Numbered from the stretch's first letter, positions 6,221-17,501 are shown. The stretch is 37,311 bases of DNA from Ottowia flava (GCF_008017535.1 NZ_VRUA01000028.1:1-37311); one strand, 5' to 3'. Program-made: numbers and translations. The notes: generated by a model not told the origin, from the sequence alone.

Positions 6221-6610
6221 TTAGCGGCGCCTACGTTCCATGGCGATGGACGAAAACTCAAACCCAAGCTTTGAGAAGAACTCAGATGCTCCTTCGCGGC
6301 CAGCACGCAGAACCCAGGTAACCCTTTGATCTGTACTGATCGCGTGCTCAACGAGCTGCCGTCCTATGCCTCTGCCTCGATAGTCGGGCGCGACTACGAC
6401 CATGGAGAGGTAGCCATTTGATAGGCCATCCGTGATGCCGCGCACAAACCCGACAACACAACCCTCTATCTTTGCAACGTTGGCGATCTGTGAGGCCGCG
6501 ACAAGTTCTGTGAATTGCTCATAGCTTGCGATGCGGTGCTGCCAACCATTGGCGGCCAGCAGTTCGTACACGGCTCCCAGCTCAGTTGATTCGATGCGAC
6601 GCAGTTCCAT
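6221..6610 (-). CDS. GNAT-family N-acetyltransferase cassette protein
   Basis: 129 residues covering a compact GNAT fold. VAKIEGCVVGFVRGI and YLSMVVVAPDYRGRGIGRQLVEHAI contain the acetyl-CoA pyrophosphate-binding motif R/Q-x-x-G-x-G/A (RGRGIG). The C-terminus ASEFFSKLGFEF is the usual motif B. The acceptor is unknown; GNAT genes are among the commonest integron cargo. The ATG lies three bases past the core (GTTAGGCGTCATG), so translation cannot use a normal Shine-Dalgarno site. It is second from attI and so probably among the better expressed cassettes. Confidence 0.9.
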   Translation of the reverse strand: MELRRIESTELGAVYELLAANGWQHRIASYEQFTELVAASQIANVAKIEGCVVGFVRGITDGLSNGYLSMVVVAPDYRGRGIGRQLVEHAISTDQRVTWVLRAGREGASEFFSKLGFEFSSIAMERRRR

Positions 6611-6613
6611 GAC

Positions 6614-6673
6614 GCCTAACGCACAAGGTAAGCCGGCCGCCGAAGGCGGATCGGCTTGACCGACGGGTTAGAC
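6614..6673 (-). repeat. attC site 1 (nearest the integrase)
   Basis: Core boxes GCCTAAC (6614-6620) and GTTAGAC (6667-6673). Arms AAGCCGGCCGCCG / CGGATCGGCTT. Confidence 0.9.
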
Positions 6674-6709
6674 CCGATGGGTTGGAACAAGCGCGCCAGG
6701 GCAGGCCAG

Positions 6710-6765
6710 ACGCTACCAAAAGAGAAGCTGCCCGCGCAAGCTGCACCAGGGCCAGAGGCCCAAAA
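6710..6765 (+). repeat. Dispersed repeat, copy 4 (in cassette C)
   Basis: CTACCAAAAGAGAAGCTGCC, then CGCGC and CAGGGCCAGAGGCC, in the same place as in cassettes A and B. Confidence 0.7.
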
Positions 6766-6891
6766 GACTGCAAACCCGCACAACGCCCGCAGGCGAAGCC
6801 CTGCGCAACGCCCAACACCCAGCGGAAAAACGCTTGCGAAGGTGAATGGCGATGGAATTGGCATGGGCTTAAACGGGTGGAATATCAGCGG

Positions 6892-7013
6892 GCCTAACTA
6901 GAAATAGACGACGGAAATCTTAAAGCGAGCCGTCCGATAAAGCAACGCGTTCCATCGGGCCGTCAGGGTAAAACCTGAGCGGCGTCCAAATAGACAAACC
7001 TAAAATTTTGCGG
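6892..7013 (-). other. attI recombination region
   Basis: The box GCCTAAC (6892-6898; GTTAGGC on the cassette strand) marks the junction of the first cassette with non-cassette DNA. From here to the integrase start there is no attC-like palindrome, as expected for attI. The exact integrase-binding direct repeats cannot be defined by eye. Confidence 0.75.
6917..6945 (-). promoter_or_regulatory. Candidate cassette promoter (Pc)
   Basis: Read on the minus strand: TTGCTT (6940-6945), 17 bases, TAAGAT (6917-6922), pointing into the array. This is a weak match to sigma-70 boxes at the right place between integrase and first cassette. Confidence 0.3.
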
Positions 7014-8036
7014 ATGGATTTGCCCGTGCCGTCCGCCGTGGGCGCGCAACTCGCCCCACGCCCGCCCAAGTTGCTGGAGCGCTTGCGCGTTCACCTGCGC
7101 ACCCGTCACTACAGCCTTCGCACGGAAGTGGCGTACGTTGACTGGGTGCGGCGTTTCATTCTTTTCCACGACAAGCGGCACCCGCAGGACATGGGGCCAT
7201 CGGAGGTGGAGGCGTTTTTAAGCCATCTGGCGGTAGACCGGCAGGTGGCGGCGTCGACGCAGAACCAGGCCAAGTCGGCCTTGCTGTACCTATACAAGCA
7301 GGTGCTGGGGGTGGAGCTGCCGTGGCTGGACGAGGTGGTGCAGGCCAAGCGGCCGCAGCGGCTGCCGGTGGTGCTGACCCCGTCGGAGGTGCGCGATGTG
7401 CTGCTGCACATGAACGGCACGCCCGCGCTGGTGGCGCAGTTGTTGTACGGCACGGGGATGCGGCTGTTGGAAGCGCTTCGTTTGCGGGTGAAGGACGTGG
7501 AGTTTGCGCGGCGCGAGATCGTGGTGCGCGAGGGCAAGGGCAACAAGGACCGGGTGACGGTGCTGCCGGAAAACCTGATCGCGCCGCTGCAAGCGCAGCT
7601 GCACAAGGCGCGGGCCTTGCATGACAAGGACTTGGACGCGGGCCTGGGGCGCGTGTACCTGCCGCACGCGCTGGCGGTGAAGTACCCCGGGGCGGACCGC
7701 AGCTGGGCCTGGCAGTACGTGTTTCCGTCGCCGGTGCGGGCGATGGACCCGCGCCCGGACGCGCGCACGGGGCAGCCGATGGAGCGGCGCCACCACGTCT
7801 ACCCCGAATCGGTGCAGCGCGCGGTGCGCGAGGCGGCGCGGCGGGCCGAGGTGAACAAGCCGGTGTCGCCGCATGTGTTTCGCCACTCGTTCGCCACGCA
7901 CTTGCTGCAAGCGGGCTACGACATCCGCACCGTGCAAGAGCTGCTGGGCCACGCGGATGTCAGCACGACCATGATTTACACCCATGTGCTGAACAAGGGT
8001 GGGCGGGGGATCTTGAGCCCGCTGGATGCGCTGTGA
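7014..8036 (+). CDS. intI: Integron integrase (tyrosine recombinase)
   Basis: About 340 residues. The N-terminal SAM-like core-binding domain ([33 protein letters not shown]) is followed by the catalytic domain with Arg in [14 protein letters not shown], Lys in [21 protein letters not shown] (H-x-x-R), His in [11 protein letters not shown] and the nucleophilic Tyr in MIYTHV. The insert [26 protein letters not shown] is the extra domain that separates integron integrases from other tyrosine recombinases. The frame is intact, so the array may still be mobile. The ATG at 7014 is preferred; a TTG two codons earlier is possible and neither has a clear ribosome binding site. No LexA box is evident upstream. 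Confidence 0.96.
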   Translation: MDLPVPSAVGAQLAPRPPKLLERLRVHLRTRHYSLRTEVAYVDWVRRFILFHDKRHPQDMGPSEVEAFLSHLAVDRQVAASTQNQAKSALLYLYKQVLGVELPWLDEVVQAKRPQRLPVVLTPSEVRDVLLHMNGTPALVAQLLYGTGMRLLEALRLRVKDVEFARREIVVREGKGNKDRVTVLPENLIAPLQAQLHKARALHDKDLDAGLGRVYLPHALAVKYPGADRSWAWQYVFPSPVRAMDPRPDARTGQPMERRHHVYPESVQRAVREAARRAEVNKPVSPHVFRHSFATHLLQAGYDIRTVQELLGHADVSTTMIYTHVLNKGGRGILSPLDAL

Positions 8037-8062
8037 CGCTGCCAAAAGGCTGGGGAAACAGC

Positions 8063-8090
8063 AAAAAACCGCCCGAAGGCGGTTTTGGCG
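8063..8090. terminator. Bidirectional intrinsic terminator between intI and fumA
   Basis: A-tract, ACCGCC-CGAA-GGCGGT stem (8068-8083 core) and T-tract. It lies between the convergent ends of the integrase and class I fumarase genes and can serve both. Confidence 0.85.
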
Positions 8091-8115
8091 TTCAAAGTTC
8101 AAAAAGTGCAGTACG

Positions 8116-9666
8116 TTACACACCTGCCACTGCAATGCCCTTGAACTCACCCGTCGCAATCCTTTCCTTCCAGATCGCAGGGCCGGTGATGTGGGCGCTG
8201 GTGCCGCCGGCGTCCACAGCCACGGTGACGGGCATGTCGACCACGTCGAATTCGTAGATGGCTTCCATGCCCAGGTCTTCAAAGCCCACGACCTTGGCGT
8301 GCTTGATGGCCTTGCTGACCAAATAGGCGGCGCCGCCCACGGCCATCAGGTAGGCCGACTTGTGGTTCTTGATGGATTCGATGGCGACCGGGCCACGCTC
8401 GGCCTTGCCGATCATGGCGATCAGGCCAGTCTGCTCCAGCATCATGTCGGTGAACTTGTCCATGCGCGTGGCGGTGGTGGGGCCGGCGGGACCGACGGCC
8501 TCGTCACCGACGGGGTCGACCGGGCCCACGTAATAGATCACGCGGTTGGTGAAGTCCACGGGCAGCTTTTCGCCCTTGGCCAGCATGTCCTGAATGCGCT
8601 TGTGCGCGGCGTCGCGGCCGGTGAGCATCTTGCCGTTCAGCAGCAGCGTCTGGCCGGGCTTCCAGCTGGCGACCTCTTCCTTGGTCAGCTTGTTCAGGTC
8701 GACACGCTTGCTCTTTTCGGTGTCGGGCGCCCAGTCGACCTTGGGCCACAGGTCCAGGCTCGGTGCCTCCAGGTACACGGGGCCGGAGCCATCGAGCACG
8801 AAGTGGGCGTGGCGCGTAGCGGCGCAGTTGGGGATCATCGCCACGGGCTTGCTGGCCGCATGCGTGGGGTACATCTTGATCTTCACGTCCAGCACCGTGG
8901 CCAGTCCGCCCAGGCCTTGGGCGCCAATGCCCAGGGCGTTGACCTTCTCGTACAGCTCCAGGCGCATTTCTTCGACCTGATCGAGCTTCTCGCCGCGCGC
9001 GGCCTTGGCCTGCAACTCGTACATGTCCAGGTCTTCCATCAGGCTTTCCTTGGCCAGCAGGACCGCCTTCTCGGCCGTGCCGCCAATGCCGATGCCCAGC
9101 ATGCCCGGCGGGCACCAGCCGGCGCCCATGGTGGGTACGGTCTTGAGCACCCAGTCGACGATGCTGTCGCTGGGGTTCATCATGATCATCTTGGACTTGT
9201 TCTCGCTGCCGCCGCCCTTGGCTGCGACGGTGATATCCACCGTGTTGCCCGGCACGATCTGCACGTTGATCACGGCAGGCGCGTTGTCCTTGGTGTTCTT
9301 GCGCGCGAACTGCGGGTCAGCCACCACGCTGGCGCGCAGCGTGTTGTCGGGGTGGTTGTAGCCTTGGCGCACGCCTTCGTTGATGGCGTCTTCCAGGCCG
9401 CCGGTGAAGCCTTCCCACTTCACGTCCATGCCGACTTTCAGGAACACGTTGACGATGCCGGTGTCCTGGCAGATCGGGCGGTGGCCGGTCGCGCTCATCT
9501 TCGAGTTCGTCAGGATCTGCGCCATCGCGTCCTTGGCCGCCGGGCTTTGCTCGCGCTCGTAGGCGCGGGCCAGGTGCTGGATGTAGTCGGCGGGGTGGTA
9601 GTAGCTGATGTACTGCAGGGCACCGGCGATCGAGTCGATCAGGTCCTGTTGGCGAATCGTGGTCAT
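8116..9666 (-). CDS. fumA: Class I fumarate hydratase ([4Fe-4S])
   Basis: 516 residues; interconverts fumarate and malate in the TCA cycle. The N-terminal alpha domain holds the cluster cysteines in CQDTG (about C66), GWCPPGM (C185) and NCAATRH (C280). The C-terminal beta domain has VGPVDPVGDEAVGPAGPTTATRMD and ends near GGTSAHITGPAIW. The length fits the single-chain FumA/FumB type. The start MTTIRQQDL at 9666 is chosen because upstream residues have no family character. Oxygen-sensitive in known members; the iron-free class II enzyme is encoded 0.45 kb away on the other strand, a classic backup arrangement. Confidence 0.95.
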   Translation of the reverse strand: MTTIRQQDLIDSIAGALQYISYYHPADYIQHLARAYEREQSPAAKDAMAQILTNSKMSATGHRPICQDTGIVNVFLKVGMDVKWEGFTGGLEDAINEGVRQGYNHPDNTLRASVVADPQFARKNTKDNAPAVINVQIVPGNTVDITVAAKGGGSENKSKMIMMNPSDSIVDWVLKTVPTMGAGWCPPGMLGIGIGGTAEKAVLLAKESLMEDLDMYELQAKAARGEKLDQVEEMRLELYEKVNALGIGAQGLGGLATVLDVKIKMYPTHAASKPVAMIPNCAATRHAHFVLDGSGPVYLEAPSLDLWPKVDWAPDTEKSKRVDLNKLTKEEVASWKPGQTLLLNGKMLTGRDAAHKRIQDMLAKGEKLPVDFTNRVIYYVGPVDPVGDEAVGPAGPTTATRMDKFTDMMLEQTGLIAMIGKAERGPVAIESIKNHKSAYLMAVGGAAYLVSKAIKHAKVVGFEDLGMEAIYEFDVVDMPVTVAVDAGGTSAHITGPAIWKERIATGEFKGIAVAGV

Positions 9667-9862
9667 GGCGGGTGGTGGGTTGGATCGAAAGCCGCCCGGG
9701 TGGGTCCGGGCAAACCCTTGCATTATCGGCCGTAGGAAAGATCGCCCCGCTGGGCGGCGCAGGGTGCTCGGTCGTTGAGCCATTCGGGGGGCTGCCGCCA
9801 ATTACCCTGCTGGCGGCTCTGGTGTACCGTACACGGCGATCACGCAACTTCAGGAGCCTGAC

Positions 9863-10114
9863 GTGAGCGAACTGAGTTCATCCGACCGCGACGCGCTGGG
9901 GCAGGGCGTTTTCGCCTTCCCGCGCGAGCGCAAACTGCCGATCCACGATGCCGACCACGTGCGCAATGCCGTCGCCCGGTTTGACCAGGTAGAAGGCGTG
10001 ACCGACGCCGAGCGCGACGCGGCCTGGGGCCGCCTTCAAGCCGCGGCCAAGCGCCACGGCGTTGATTTGCACGAACAAAGCTGGCGCCAGCTGGGGCGCG
10101 GAGACAAGTCATGA
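9863..10114 (+). CDS. DUF6582-like small protein
   Basis: 83 residues, hydrophilic and helical. [23 protein letters not shown] and [17 protein letters not shown] match a small protein domain (DUF6582 as I recall) seen alone and appended to other proteins. No catalytic motif. Its last codons overlap the first codons of fumC by four bases (ATGA), so the two are translationally coupled and likely one operon. Function unknown. Confidence 0.8.
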   Translation: MSELSSSDRDALGQGVFAFPRERKLPIHDADHVRNAVARFDQVEGVTDAERDAAWGRLQAAAKRHGVDLHEQSWRQLGRGDKS

Positions 10115-11499
10115 GCGCCATCCGCCAGGAAAAAGACACCTTCGGCCCCATCGACGTGCCGGCCGACCGGCTGTGGGGGGCGCAGACGCAGCGCTCGCTG
10201 CAGAACTTCGACATCTCGGGCGAGCGCCAGCCCAAGGAAATCATCCGTGCGCTGGCGCTGGTCAAACGGGCGTCGGCGGTGGTGAACCAGCAGCTGGGTC
10301 TGCAGGATGCCAAGAAGACCGACGCCATCGTGGCCGCGGCCGACGAGGTGCTGGTGGGCAAGCACCCCGACGAATTTCCGCTGGTGGTGTGGCAGACCGG
10401 GTCGGGCACGCAGACCAACATGAACGTGAACGAGGTGCTGGCCAACCGCGCCAGCGAGTTGATGGGCGGCGAGCGCGGTGAAGCGCGGCTGGTGCACCCC
10501 AACGACGACGTCAACAAGAGCCAGTCCAGCAACGACGTGTACCCCACGGCCATGCACGTGGCGGCGGTGGAGGCGATCACGCACAAGTTGCTGCCGGCCA
10601 TGGACAAGCTGCGCGCCACGCTGGCCAAGAAGTCGGCCGACTTCATGGACATCGTCAAGATTGGCCGCACCCATCTGCAGGATGCGACGCCGCTGACGCT
10701 GGGGCAGGAAATCTCCGGCTGGGTGGCCCAACTGGACCAGGGCGAAAAGCACGTGCGCGCCAGCGTCCCGCACCTGTGCGAACTGGCGCTCGGCGGCACG
10801 GCTGTGGGCACCGGGCTGAACGCGCCCAAGGGCTACGCCGAAGGCGTGGCGGCCGAGCTGGCGCGGCTTACCGGGCTGCCCTTCGTCACCGCGCCCAGCA
10901 AGTTCGAAGTGATGGCGGCGGCCGACGCCTTTGTCAGCGCCCACGGCGCGCTGAAGACGGTGGCCGCCAGCATGAACAAGATCGCGAACGACGTACGCTG
11001 GCTGGCCAGCGGCCCGCGCAGCGGCATTGGCGAGATCAGCATTCCGGAAAACGAGCCGGGCTCCTCCATCATGCCGGGCAAGGTGAACCCGACGCAGAGC
11101 GAGGCCGTGACCATGCTGGCCGCGCAGGTGATGGGCAACGATGTGGCCATCAACATCGGCGGCATGTCCGGCAACTTCGAGCTGAACGTGTTCCGCCCCC
11201 TGATCGCGCACAACTTCCTGCAGAGCGTGCGGCTGCTGGCGGACGGCATCGTGAGCTTCAACGACCGTTGCGCGGCCGGCATCGAGCCCAACCGAGACCG
11301 CATTGCCGAGTTGGTCAGCCGTTCGCTGATGCTGGTGACCGCGCTGAACACGCACATCGGCTACGACAAGGCGGCGGCCATCGCCAAGAAGGCGCACAAG
11401 GAGGGCACCAGCTTGCGCGAGGCGGCGATCGCCTCGGGCTTCGTCACCGGCGAGCAGTTCGACCAATGGGTGGTGCCGTCGCAAATGACCGGGCGTTGA
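10111..11499 (+). CDS. fumC: Class II fumarate hydratase
   Basis: 462 residues, the normal length for the homotetrameric, iron-independent fumarase. Motifs: [49 protein letters not shown] and the superfamily signature [13 protein letters not shown] from about residue 317. The catalytic Ser-containing loop is intact. Overlaps the upstream DUF6582-like gene by four bases. With fumA nearby the cell can keep TCA flux under iron shortage or oxidative stress; regulation here is inferred from other bacteria. Confidence 0.97.
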   Translation: MSAIRQEKDTFGPIDVPADRLWGAQTQRSLQNFDISGERQPKEIIRALALVKRASAVVNQQLGLQDAKKTDAIVAAADEVLVGKHPDEFPLVVWQTGSGTQTNMNVNEVLANRASELMGGERGEARLVHPNDDVNKSQSSNDVYPTAMHVAAVEAITHKLLPAMDKLRATLAKKSADFMDIVKIGRTHLQDATPLTLGQEISGWVAQLDQGEKHVRASVPHLCELALGGTAVGTGLNAPKGYAEGVAAELARLTGLPFVTAPSKFEVMAAADAFVSAHGALKTVAASMNKIANDVRWLASGPRSGIGEISIPENEPGSSIMPGKVNPTQSEAVTMLAAQVMGNDVAINIGGMSGNFELNVFRPLIAHNFLQSVRLLADGIVSFNDRCAAGIEPNRDRIAELVSRSLMLVTALNTHIGYDKAAAIAKKAHKEGTSLREAAIASGFVTGEQFDQWVVPSQMTGR

Positions 11500-11545
11500 A
11501 AGCGGGGAAGTCAGGCAGTGCGACGGATTCGGTAGGCCCTCTTTT

Positions 11546-11600
11546 TACTATCAAAAGAGAAGCTGCTCGCGCTGATGGTAGTAGGGCTGGAGGCCGATTT
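11546..11600 (+). repeat. Dispersed repeat, copy 5 (between fumC and acs)
   Basis: TATCAAAAGAGAAGCTGCTC, then GCGCTGATGG and TAGTAGGGCTGGAGGCC. This chromosomal copy is very close to the block inside integron cassettes A-C. The rest of the 275-bp gap (11500-11774) shows only the acs leader. Confidence 0.8.
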
Positions 11601-11774
11601 TTATGAGAATACGGTCATCCGGGTTGTTCCAGCAGCTGCGCTGATGCGGCCGATGCCAGCGCTAGAGTGGCGGGCATCAGTCAGAAGTATGTAAGAGCCT
11701 GACCCGAACATCCTTGGGTGAGGCCGCGCACCCTCCCCAAGGGCCGGTGAACAATAACCAGGAGACTAGGCACT

Positions 11775-13757
<1,983 letters not shown>

Positions 13758-13805
13758 TCCGCCGCGCGGGCCCGCTGCCTGTTCCAGCGAACCGGCGCGG
13801 GCAAC

Positions 13806-13832
13806 AAAAAACCCGCCAGCGGCGGGTTTTTT
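13806..13832. terminator. Intrinsic terminator after acs
   Basis: A6, stem CCCGCC-AGC-GGCGGG, T6. It can stop acs and the convergent cytochrome c gene. Confidence 0.9.
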
Positions 13833-13848
13833 GTTGGGCTGACGCTGC

Positions 13849-14160
13849 TTACTTGAGCGACAGGATCCAGGTAGCCAGCGACTTGGCTTCGTCGGCGTTC
13901 ACGTTGGCGTTGGGAGGCATCGGCACGGCGCCCCACACGCCCGAGCCGCCCTTCTGGATCTTGGCGGCCAGCTTGTCCACCGCGCCGGCTTCCTTGCCGT
14001 ATTTGGCGGCCACGTCCTTGTAGCTCGGGCCGACCAACTTCTTGTCGGTGGCGTGGCAAGCCATGCAGTTCTTGGCCTTGGCCATTGCCTCATCGGCCAT
14101 GGCTGGTGCAGCGGCACCAACGGCAGCCAAGGCGGCAATAGTCATCAGAATACGCTTCAT
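13849..14160 (-). CDS. Periplasmic class I cytochrome c (c551/c552 type)
   Basis: 103 residues with a Sec signal peptide (MKRILMTIAALAAVGAAAPAMA, cleavage before DEA). Heme binding motif CMACH, the GPSY following loop and Met ligand in VPMPPNANV match the c551/c552 electron-carrier family. The start at 14160 has GGAGA eight bases upstream. It is likely to shuttle electrons to terminal oxidases or nitrite reductase; the cbb3 oxidase in this window is a possible acceptor, which is an inference. Confidence 0.93.
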   Translation of the reverse strand: MKRILMTIAALAAVGAAAPAMADEAMAKAKNCMACHATDKKLVGPSYKDVAAKYGKEAGAVDKLAAKIQKGGSGVWGAVPMPPNANVNADEAKSLATWILSLK

Positions 14161-14267
14161 CTTCGGTTCTCCATCGCGGGTAGTTGCGCTACAGTCAATC
14201 AACGCCATTGTAGGCCGTCGGGTTGACACGCTGCCCTCCGGGTCTGAGCGTCCACAAAGGGAAAACC

Positions 14268-14522
14268 ATGTACTTCTTGGGCTTGGGAGTTGTTTTGTTG
14301 CTGCTGAAATGGCAGGAAATCGGCCCGGTGGCGACGTGGTCGTGGTGGTGGGTGATGGCGCCGTTTGCCTTGGCCGTGGCCTGGTGGTCATGGGCCGATT
14401 GGTCGGGCTACACCAAGCGCAAGGCCATGGAAAAGGACGATCAGCGGAAATTTGACCGGATCAACCGTGCACGCGAGGCGATGGGCCAAAAGCCGCGCGA
14501 AGCCGCTTCGCGCCGCCGCTGA
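14268..14522 (+). CDS. Trp-rich small membrane protein (TIGR04438-like)
   Basis: 84 residues with two hydrophobic stretches rich in Trp (YFLGLGVVLLLLKWQEIGPV and TWSWWWVMAPFALAVAWWSW), then a charged tail (KRKAMEKDDQRKFDRINRAREAMG). The length, Trp content and tail fit the Burkholderiales TIGR04438 Trp-rich family, of unknown function. The ATG at 14268 follows AAGGGAAAA; the open frame begins further up at 14223 without such a site. Divergent from the cytochrome gene. Confidence 0.85.
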   Translation: MYFLGLGVVLLLLKWQEIGPVATWSWWWVMAPFALAVAWWSWADWSGYTKRKAMEKDDQRKFDRINRAREAMGQKPREAASRRR

Positions 14523-14867
14523 CGCTGAAGCTGTTTTGAGTAAAAATGGCTTTGCGCCGTACAGCCACCTGCGCAGCCAGCTATAAAAACAGTAGTCCCA
14601 ATGGCCCGGTGCCGATCCAGGCACGCGGCCTGATCGGGCCGCGCCGAGCGCCCACACACCCGTCGCACCGCTGTCGCCCGCCGGACCCTTCTGGCGGCTT
14701 GGCGGCGCCGCTTGCGACATAATTCACGCGTTGCGTGACCGGTGCGCAGCCCGGCACGGCTCAACCCAGCGCGCCACCGGCGCGCCAACCTCCCGGTCCA
14801 CCCGCTCACCCCAGGCACGCCGCACGGCGGCGTGGTTGGCCGCCTACCCGACTTACCCGCACCCACG
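14523..14867. other. Gap before ilvD: dispersed repeat plus leader
   Basis: The first 75 bases hold a dispersed-repeat copy. The rest is GC-rich; CATAAT at 14718-14723 is a candidate -10 box for ilvD but no good -35 precedes it. No RNA gene or leader peptide with a Leu/Ile/Val run was seen. Confidence 0.4.
14536..14595 (-). repeat. Dispersed repeat, copy 6
   Basis: On the minus strand: TTTTTATAGCTGGCTGCGCA followed by GGTGGCTGTA and a run ending in CATTTTTACTC. Divergent in its second half. Confidence 0.65.
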
Positions 14868-16724
14868 ATGCCCGCCTACCGCTCCAAGACTTCCACCGCC
14901 GGCCGCAACATGGCAGGCGCCCGTTCGCTGTGGCGCGCCACCGGCATGAAGGACGATGACTTCAGCAAGCCGATCATCGCCGTCGTCAACTCGTTCACCC
15001 AGTTCGTGCCCGGCCACGTGCACCTGAAGGACCTGGGCCAGCTGGTCGCGCGCGAGATCGAAGCCGCCGGCGGTGTCGCCAAGGAATTCAATACCATTGC
15101 CGTGGACGATGGCATCGCCATGGGCCACGACGGCATGCTGTATTCGCTGCCCAGCCGCGAAATCATTGCCGATTCGGTCGAGTACATGGTCAATGCGCAC
15201 TGTGCCGACGCCATGGTCTGCATCAGCAACTGCGACAAGATCACCCCCGGCATGCTGATGGCCGCGATGCGCCTGAACATCCCGGTCGTGTTCGTCTCCG
15301 GTGGCCCGATGGAAGCGGGCAAGGCGCGCCTCGCGGTGCCCGGTACGTCCACCATCCAGATCAAGAAGCTCGATTTGATCGACGCCATGGTCATGGCCGC
15401 GGACGACAAGGTCAGCGACGCCGAAGTGGCCGAGGTGGAGCGTTCTGCCTGCCCGACCTGTGGCTCCTGCTCGGGCATGTTCACCGCCAACTCGATGAAC
15501 TGCCTGGCCGAGGCGCTCGGCCTGGCGCTGCCCGGCAACGGCACGGTGGTGGCCACGCACTCGGACCGGGAACAGCTGTTCAAGCGCGCCGGCCGCCGGG
15601 TGGTCGACCTGGCCAAGCAGTACTACGAGAAGGACGACGCGTCGATCCTGCCACGCTCGGTCGGCTTCAAGGCCTTTGAAAACGCGATGACGCTGGACAT
15701 CGCCATGGGCGGCTCCACCAACACCATCCTGCACCTGCTGGCGATCGCGCAGGAAGCCGGGATCGACTTCACCATGGCCGACATCGACCGCTTGTCGCGC
15801 GTGGTGCCGCAGCTGTGCAAGGTGGCGCCCAACACCAACAAGTACCACATCGAGGACGTGCACCGCGCGGGCGGCATCATGGCCATTCTGGGCGAGCTGG
15901 ACCGCGCCGGCAAGCTGCACACCGACGTGCCCACCGTGCACGCCAAGTCGATGAAGGAAGCGCTGGCGCAGTGGGACATCACCCAGACCGACGACGACGC
16001 AGTCAAGACCTTCTACATGGCCGGCCCGGCCGGCATCCCGACCCAGGTCGCCTTCAGCCAGAGCACGCGCTGGCCCAGCCTAGACACCGACCGCGCCGAA
16101 GGCTGCATCCGCTCGTACGACCACGCCTTCAGCAAGGAAGGCGGCCTGGCCGTGCTGTTCGGCAACATCGCGCAGAACGGCTGCGTGGTGAAGACCGCGG
16201 GCGTCGACGATTCCATCCTGGTGTTCGAAGGCCCGGCACACGTGGTCGAGTCGCAGGACGAAGCCGTGGAGAACATCCTGGCCGACAAGGTTAAGGCCGG
16301 CGATGTGGTGGTGGTGCGTTACGAAGGCCCCAAAGGCGGCCCTGGCATGCAGGAAATGCTCTACCCCACCAGCTACATCAAGTCCAAGGGGCTGGGCAAA
16401 GCCTGCGCGCTGCTGACCGACGGGCGCTTTTCGGGCGGCACGTCCGGCCTGTCGATCGGCCACTGCTCGCCCGAAGCGGCGGCCGGCGGCAACATTGGCC
16501 TGGTGCAAAGCGGCGACAAGATCCGCATCGACATCCCCAACCGCACCATCAACGTGCTGGTCAGCGATGAAGAGCTGGCCAAGCGCCGCGCCGAGCAGGA
16601 CGCCAAGGGTTGGAAGCCGGCCAAGCCGCGCCCGCGCAAGGTGTCGACCGCGCTGAAGGCCTACGCCATGCTGGTCACCTCGGCCGACAAGGGCGCCGTG
16701 CGCGACGTGGATCTGCTGGACTGA
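14868..16724 (+). CDS. ilvD: Dihydroxy-acid dehydratase
   Basis: 618 residues; third step of isoleucine/valine synthesis, an Fe-S dehydratase. Motifs: [12 protein letters not shown], cluster-ligand region [12 protein letters not shown] (C122), [20 protein letters not shown], and [10 protein letters not shown] near the C-terminus. The length matches the E. coli-type enzyme (616). The start [10 protein letters not shown] is chosen because the 42 upstream codons lack family character. Stands alone, followed by a terminator. Confidence 0.96.
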   Translation: MPAYRSKTSTAGRNMAGARSLWRATGMKDDDFSKPIIAVVNSFTQFVPGHVHLKDLGQLVAREIEAAGGVAKEFNTIAVDDGIAMGHDGMLYSLPSREIIADSVEYMVNAHCADAMVCISNCDKITPGMLMAAMRLNIPVVFVSGGPMEAGKARLAVPGTSTIQIKKLDLIDAMVMAADDKVSDAEVAEVERSACPTCGSCSGMFTANSMNCLAEALGLALPGNGTVVATHSDREQLFKRAGRRVVDLAKQYYEKDDASILPRSVGFKAFENAMTLDIAMGGSTNTILHLLAIAQEAGIDFTMADIDRLSRVVPQLCKVAPNTNKYHIEDVHRAGGIMAILGELDRAGKLHTDVPTVHAKSMKEALAQWDITQTDDDAVKTFYMAGPAGIPTQVAFSQSTRWPSLDTDRAEGCIRSYDHAFSKEGGLAVLFGNIAQNGCVVKTAGVDDSILVFEGPAHVVESQDEAVENILADKVKAGDVVVVRYEGPKGGPGMQEMLYPTSYIKSKGLGKACALLTDGRFSGGTSGLSIGHCSPEAAAGGNIGLVQSGDKIRIDIPNRTINVLVSDEELAKRRAEQDAKGWKPAKPRPRKVSTALKAYAMLVTSADKGAVRDVDLLD

Positions 16725-16745
16725 CAGCGCCGCGCGGGACGCGTT

Positions 16746-16777
16746 GAACGGCCGCCTTTCAGGGCGGCGTTCTTTTT
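16746..16777 (+). terminator. Intrinsic terminator after ilvD
   Basis: Stem GAAC-GCCGCC / GGCGGC-GTTC with a bulged G, loop TTTCAG, then CTTTTTGG. Confidence 0.8.
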
Positions 16778-16877
16778 GGTCTGACCAAGGTTGTCGAGCG
16801 CGAAGTCTTTATCCTGTGGCTGGCCGCGCTGGACACGCGGTTCAATCAGAAGTGCCGTGCGAAGGCGGCCCTGCACC

Positions 16878-17309
16878 TCAGCGCGCGCCATTGCCGTAGG
16901 AAATGGTGCGCACGGTGCCCGAGACGATGCGCACGATCGCTGGCAGGTTGCCTGCGCCGCGATCGTAAAGCCATTGTTCTGTGGGCACGCAGGCCTGAGT
17001 GGGCGGGTAGAAGTAAGCGTTGGCGCCTGGAACGTTGTAGCTTTCCCCGTAGCCGGGGGCCATTGGACGGTAAGCCGGTTGATAGACGGGCTCGCAATGG
17101 CTCGTTTGCGCGGCCGGGGCGCCGCAATTGCGCAACAGCGCGACACTGGCATCCCCTTCGGACACGCTTCCGCCGCTGCAGCGCAGCGATTCGGCGTATG
17201 CCCAACTCGGCGCGAAAAGAAGGGTGACAACGAAGACAGCGCCTACAGAAGCTTTGGCCTGTCGGCAAACACTCGGCAACCCGGCGCGGCGGACAACGGG
17301 CGATTCCAT
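16878..17309 (-). CDS. DUF2845-like secreted protein
   Basis: 143 residues. An N-terminal Sec-type signal (ASVGAVFVVTLLFAPSWAYA, cleavage before ES) precedes SLRCSGGSVSEGDASVALLRNCGAP, the opening of DUF2845 proteins, and the C-terminus WLYDRGAGNLPAIVRIVSGTVRTISYGNGAR is also typical. In between is a Pro/Tyr-rich spacer (about residues 72-100) with YRPMAPGYGESY, which is longer than I expect for the family. AGGAGA lies eight bases before the ATG. Four cysteines may pair in the periplasm. Function unknown. Confidence 0.85.
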   Translation of the reverse strand: MESPVVRRAGLPSVCRQAKASVGAVFVVTLLFAPSWAYAESLRCSGGSVSEGDASVALLRNCGAPAAQTSHCEPVYQPAYRPMAPGYGESYNVPGANAYFYPPTQACVPTEQWLYDRGAGNLPAIVRIVSGTVRTISYGNGAR

Positions 17310-17501
17310 GAGCGGTCTCTCCTTGTTTCTGGATGTGTCATTCTCAGCGATTTGCGGAACTCTGCGTGGGTTGGACGCCGAGATGGCGCTACAAAAGCCA
17401 ACGTCGGCGGTGCTGCGCAGGCCCCTTTGCAGGATTGATCGTTCTGCGTCGCGCCAGACGCGTCGCGTCACAATTGCGCCCATGACGAGCGACCACAGGC
17501 A

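Larger units (their letters stand above)
6614..6897 (-). mobile_element. Gene-poor integron cassette, copy C of three (first in the array)
   Basis: 284 bp, colinear with copies A and B. It occupies the first position beside attI, where new cassettes insert and transcription is strongest. The same 82-codon minus-strand frame is open (6616-6864). It contains a dispersed-repeat copy. Confidence 0.8.
517..8036 (-). mobile_element. Chromosomal integron: integrase, attI and 13-cassette array
   Basis: The integrase gene points right. Left of it is an attI junction and thirteen attC sites spaced 0.2-0.9 kb apart, with every cassette gene on the minus strand, the normal divergent integron layout. The cassette genes are unrelated to each other, and several have clearly lower GC than the backbone. 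No sul1, qacE or known resistance cassette is present, so this looks like a resident integron rather than a mobile class 1 element. The left border is the truncated transposase; further cassettes may lie outside the window. Confidence 0.93.

Noticed and set aside
517..6898. Regular repeats spaced through the left part, considered as a CRISPR array
   Set aside because: Spacing is irregular (0.2-0.9 kb), units are imperfect palindromes with RYYYAAC/GTTRRRY ends, and genes lie between them; these are attC sites.
6899..7013. LexA (SOS) box controlling the integrase
   Set aside because: No CTGT-N8-ACAG-type palindrome could be seen upstream of the start.
7290..8282. Long minus-strand open frame opposite the integrase
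   Set aside because: His/Arg/Gln-rich low-complexity translation on the reverse strand of a gene with all family motifs; a GC-driven shadow.
8026..9735. 569-codon plus-strand frame across the class I fumarase
   Set aside because: His/Gly/Val-rich shadow; the minus strand encodes a complete fumarase.
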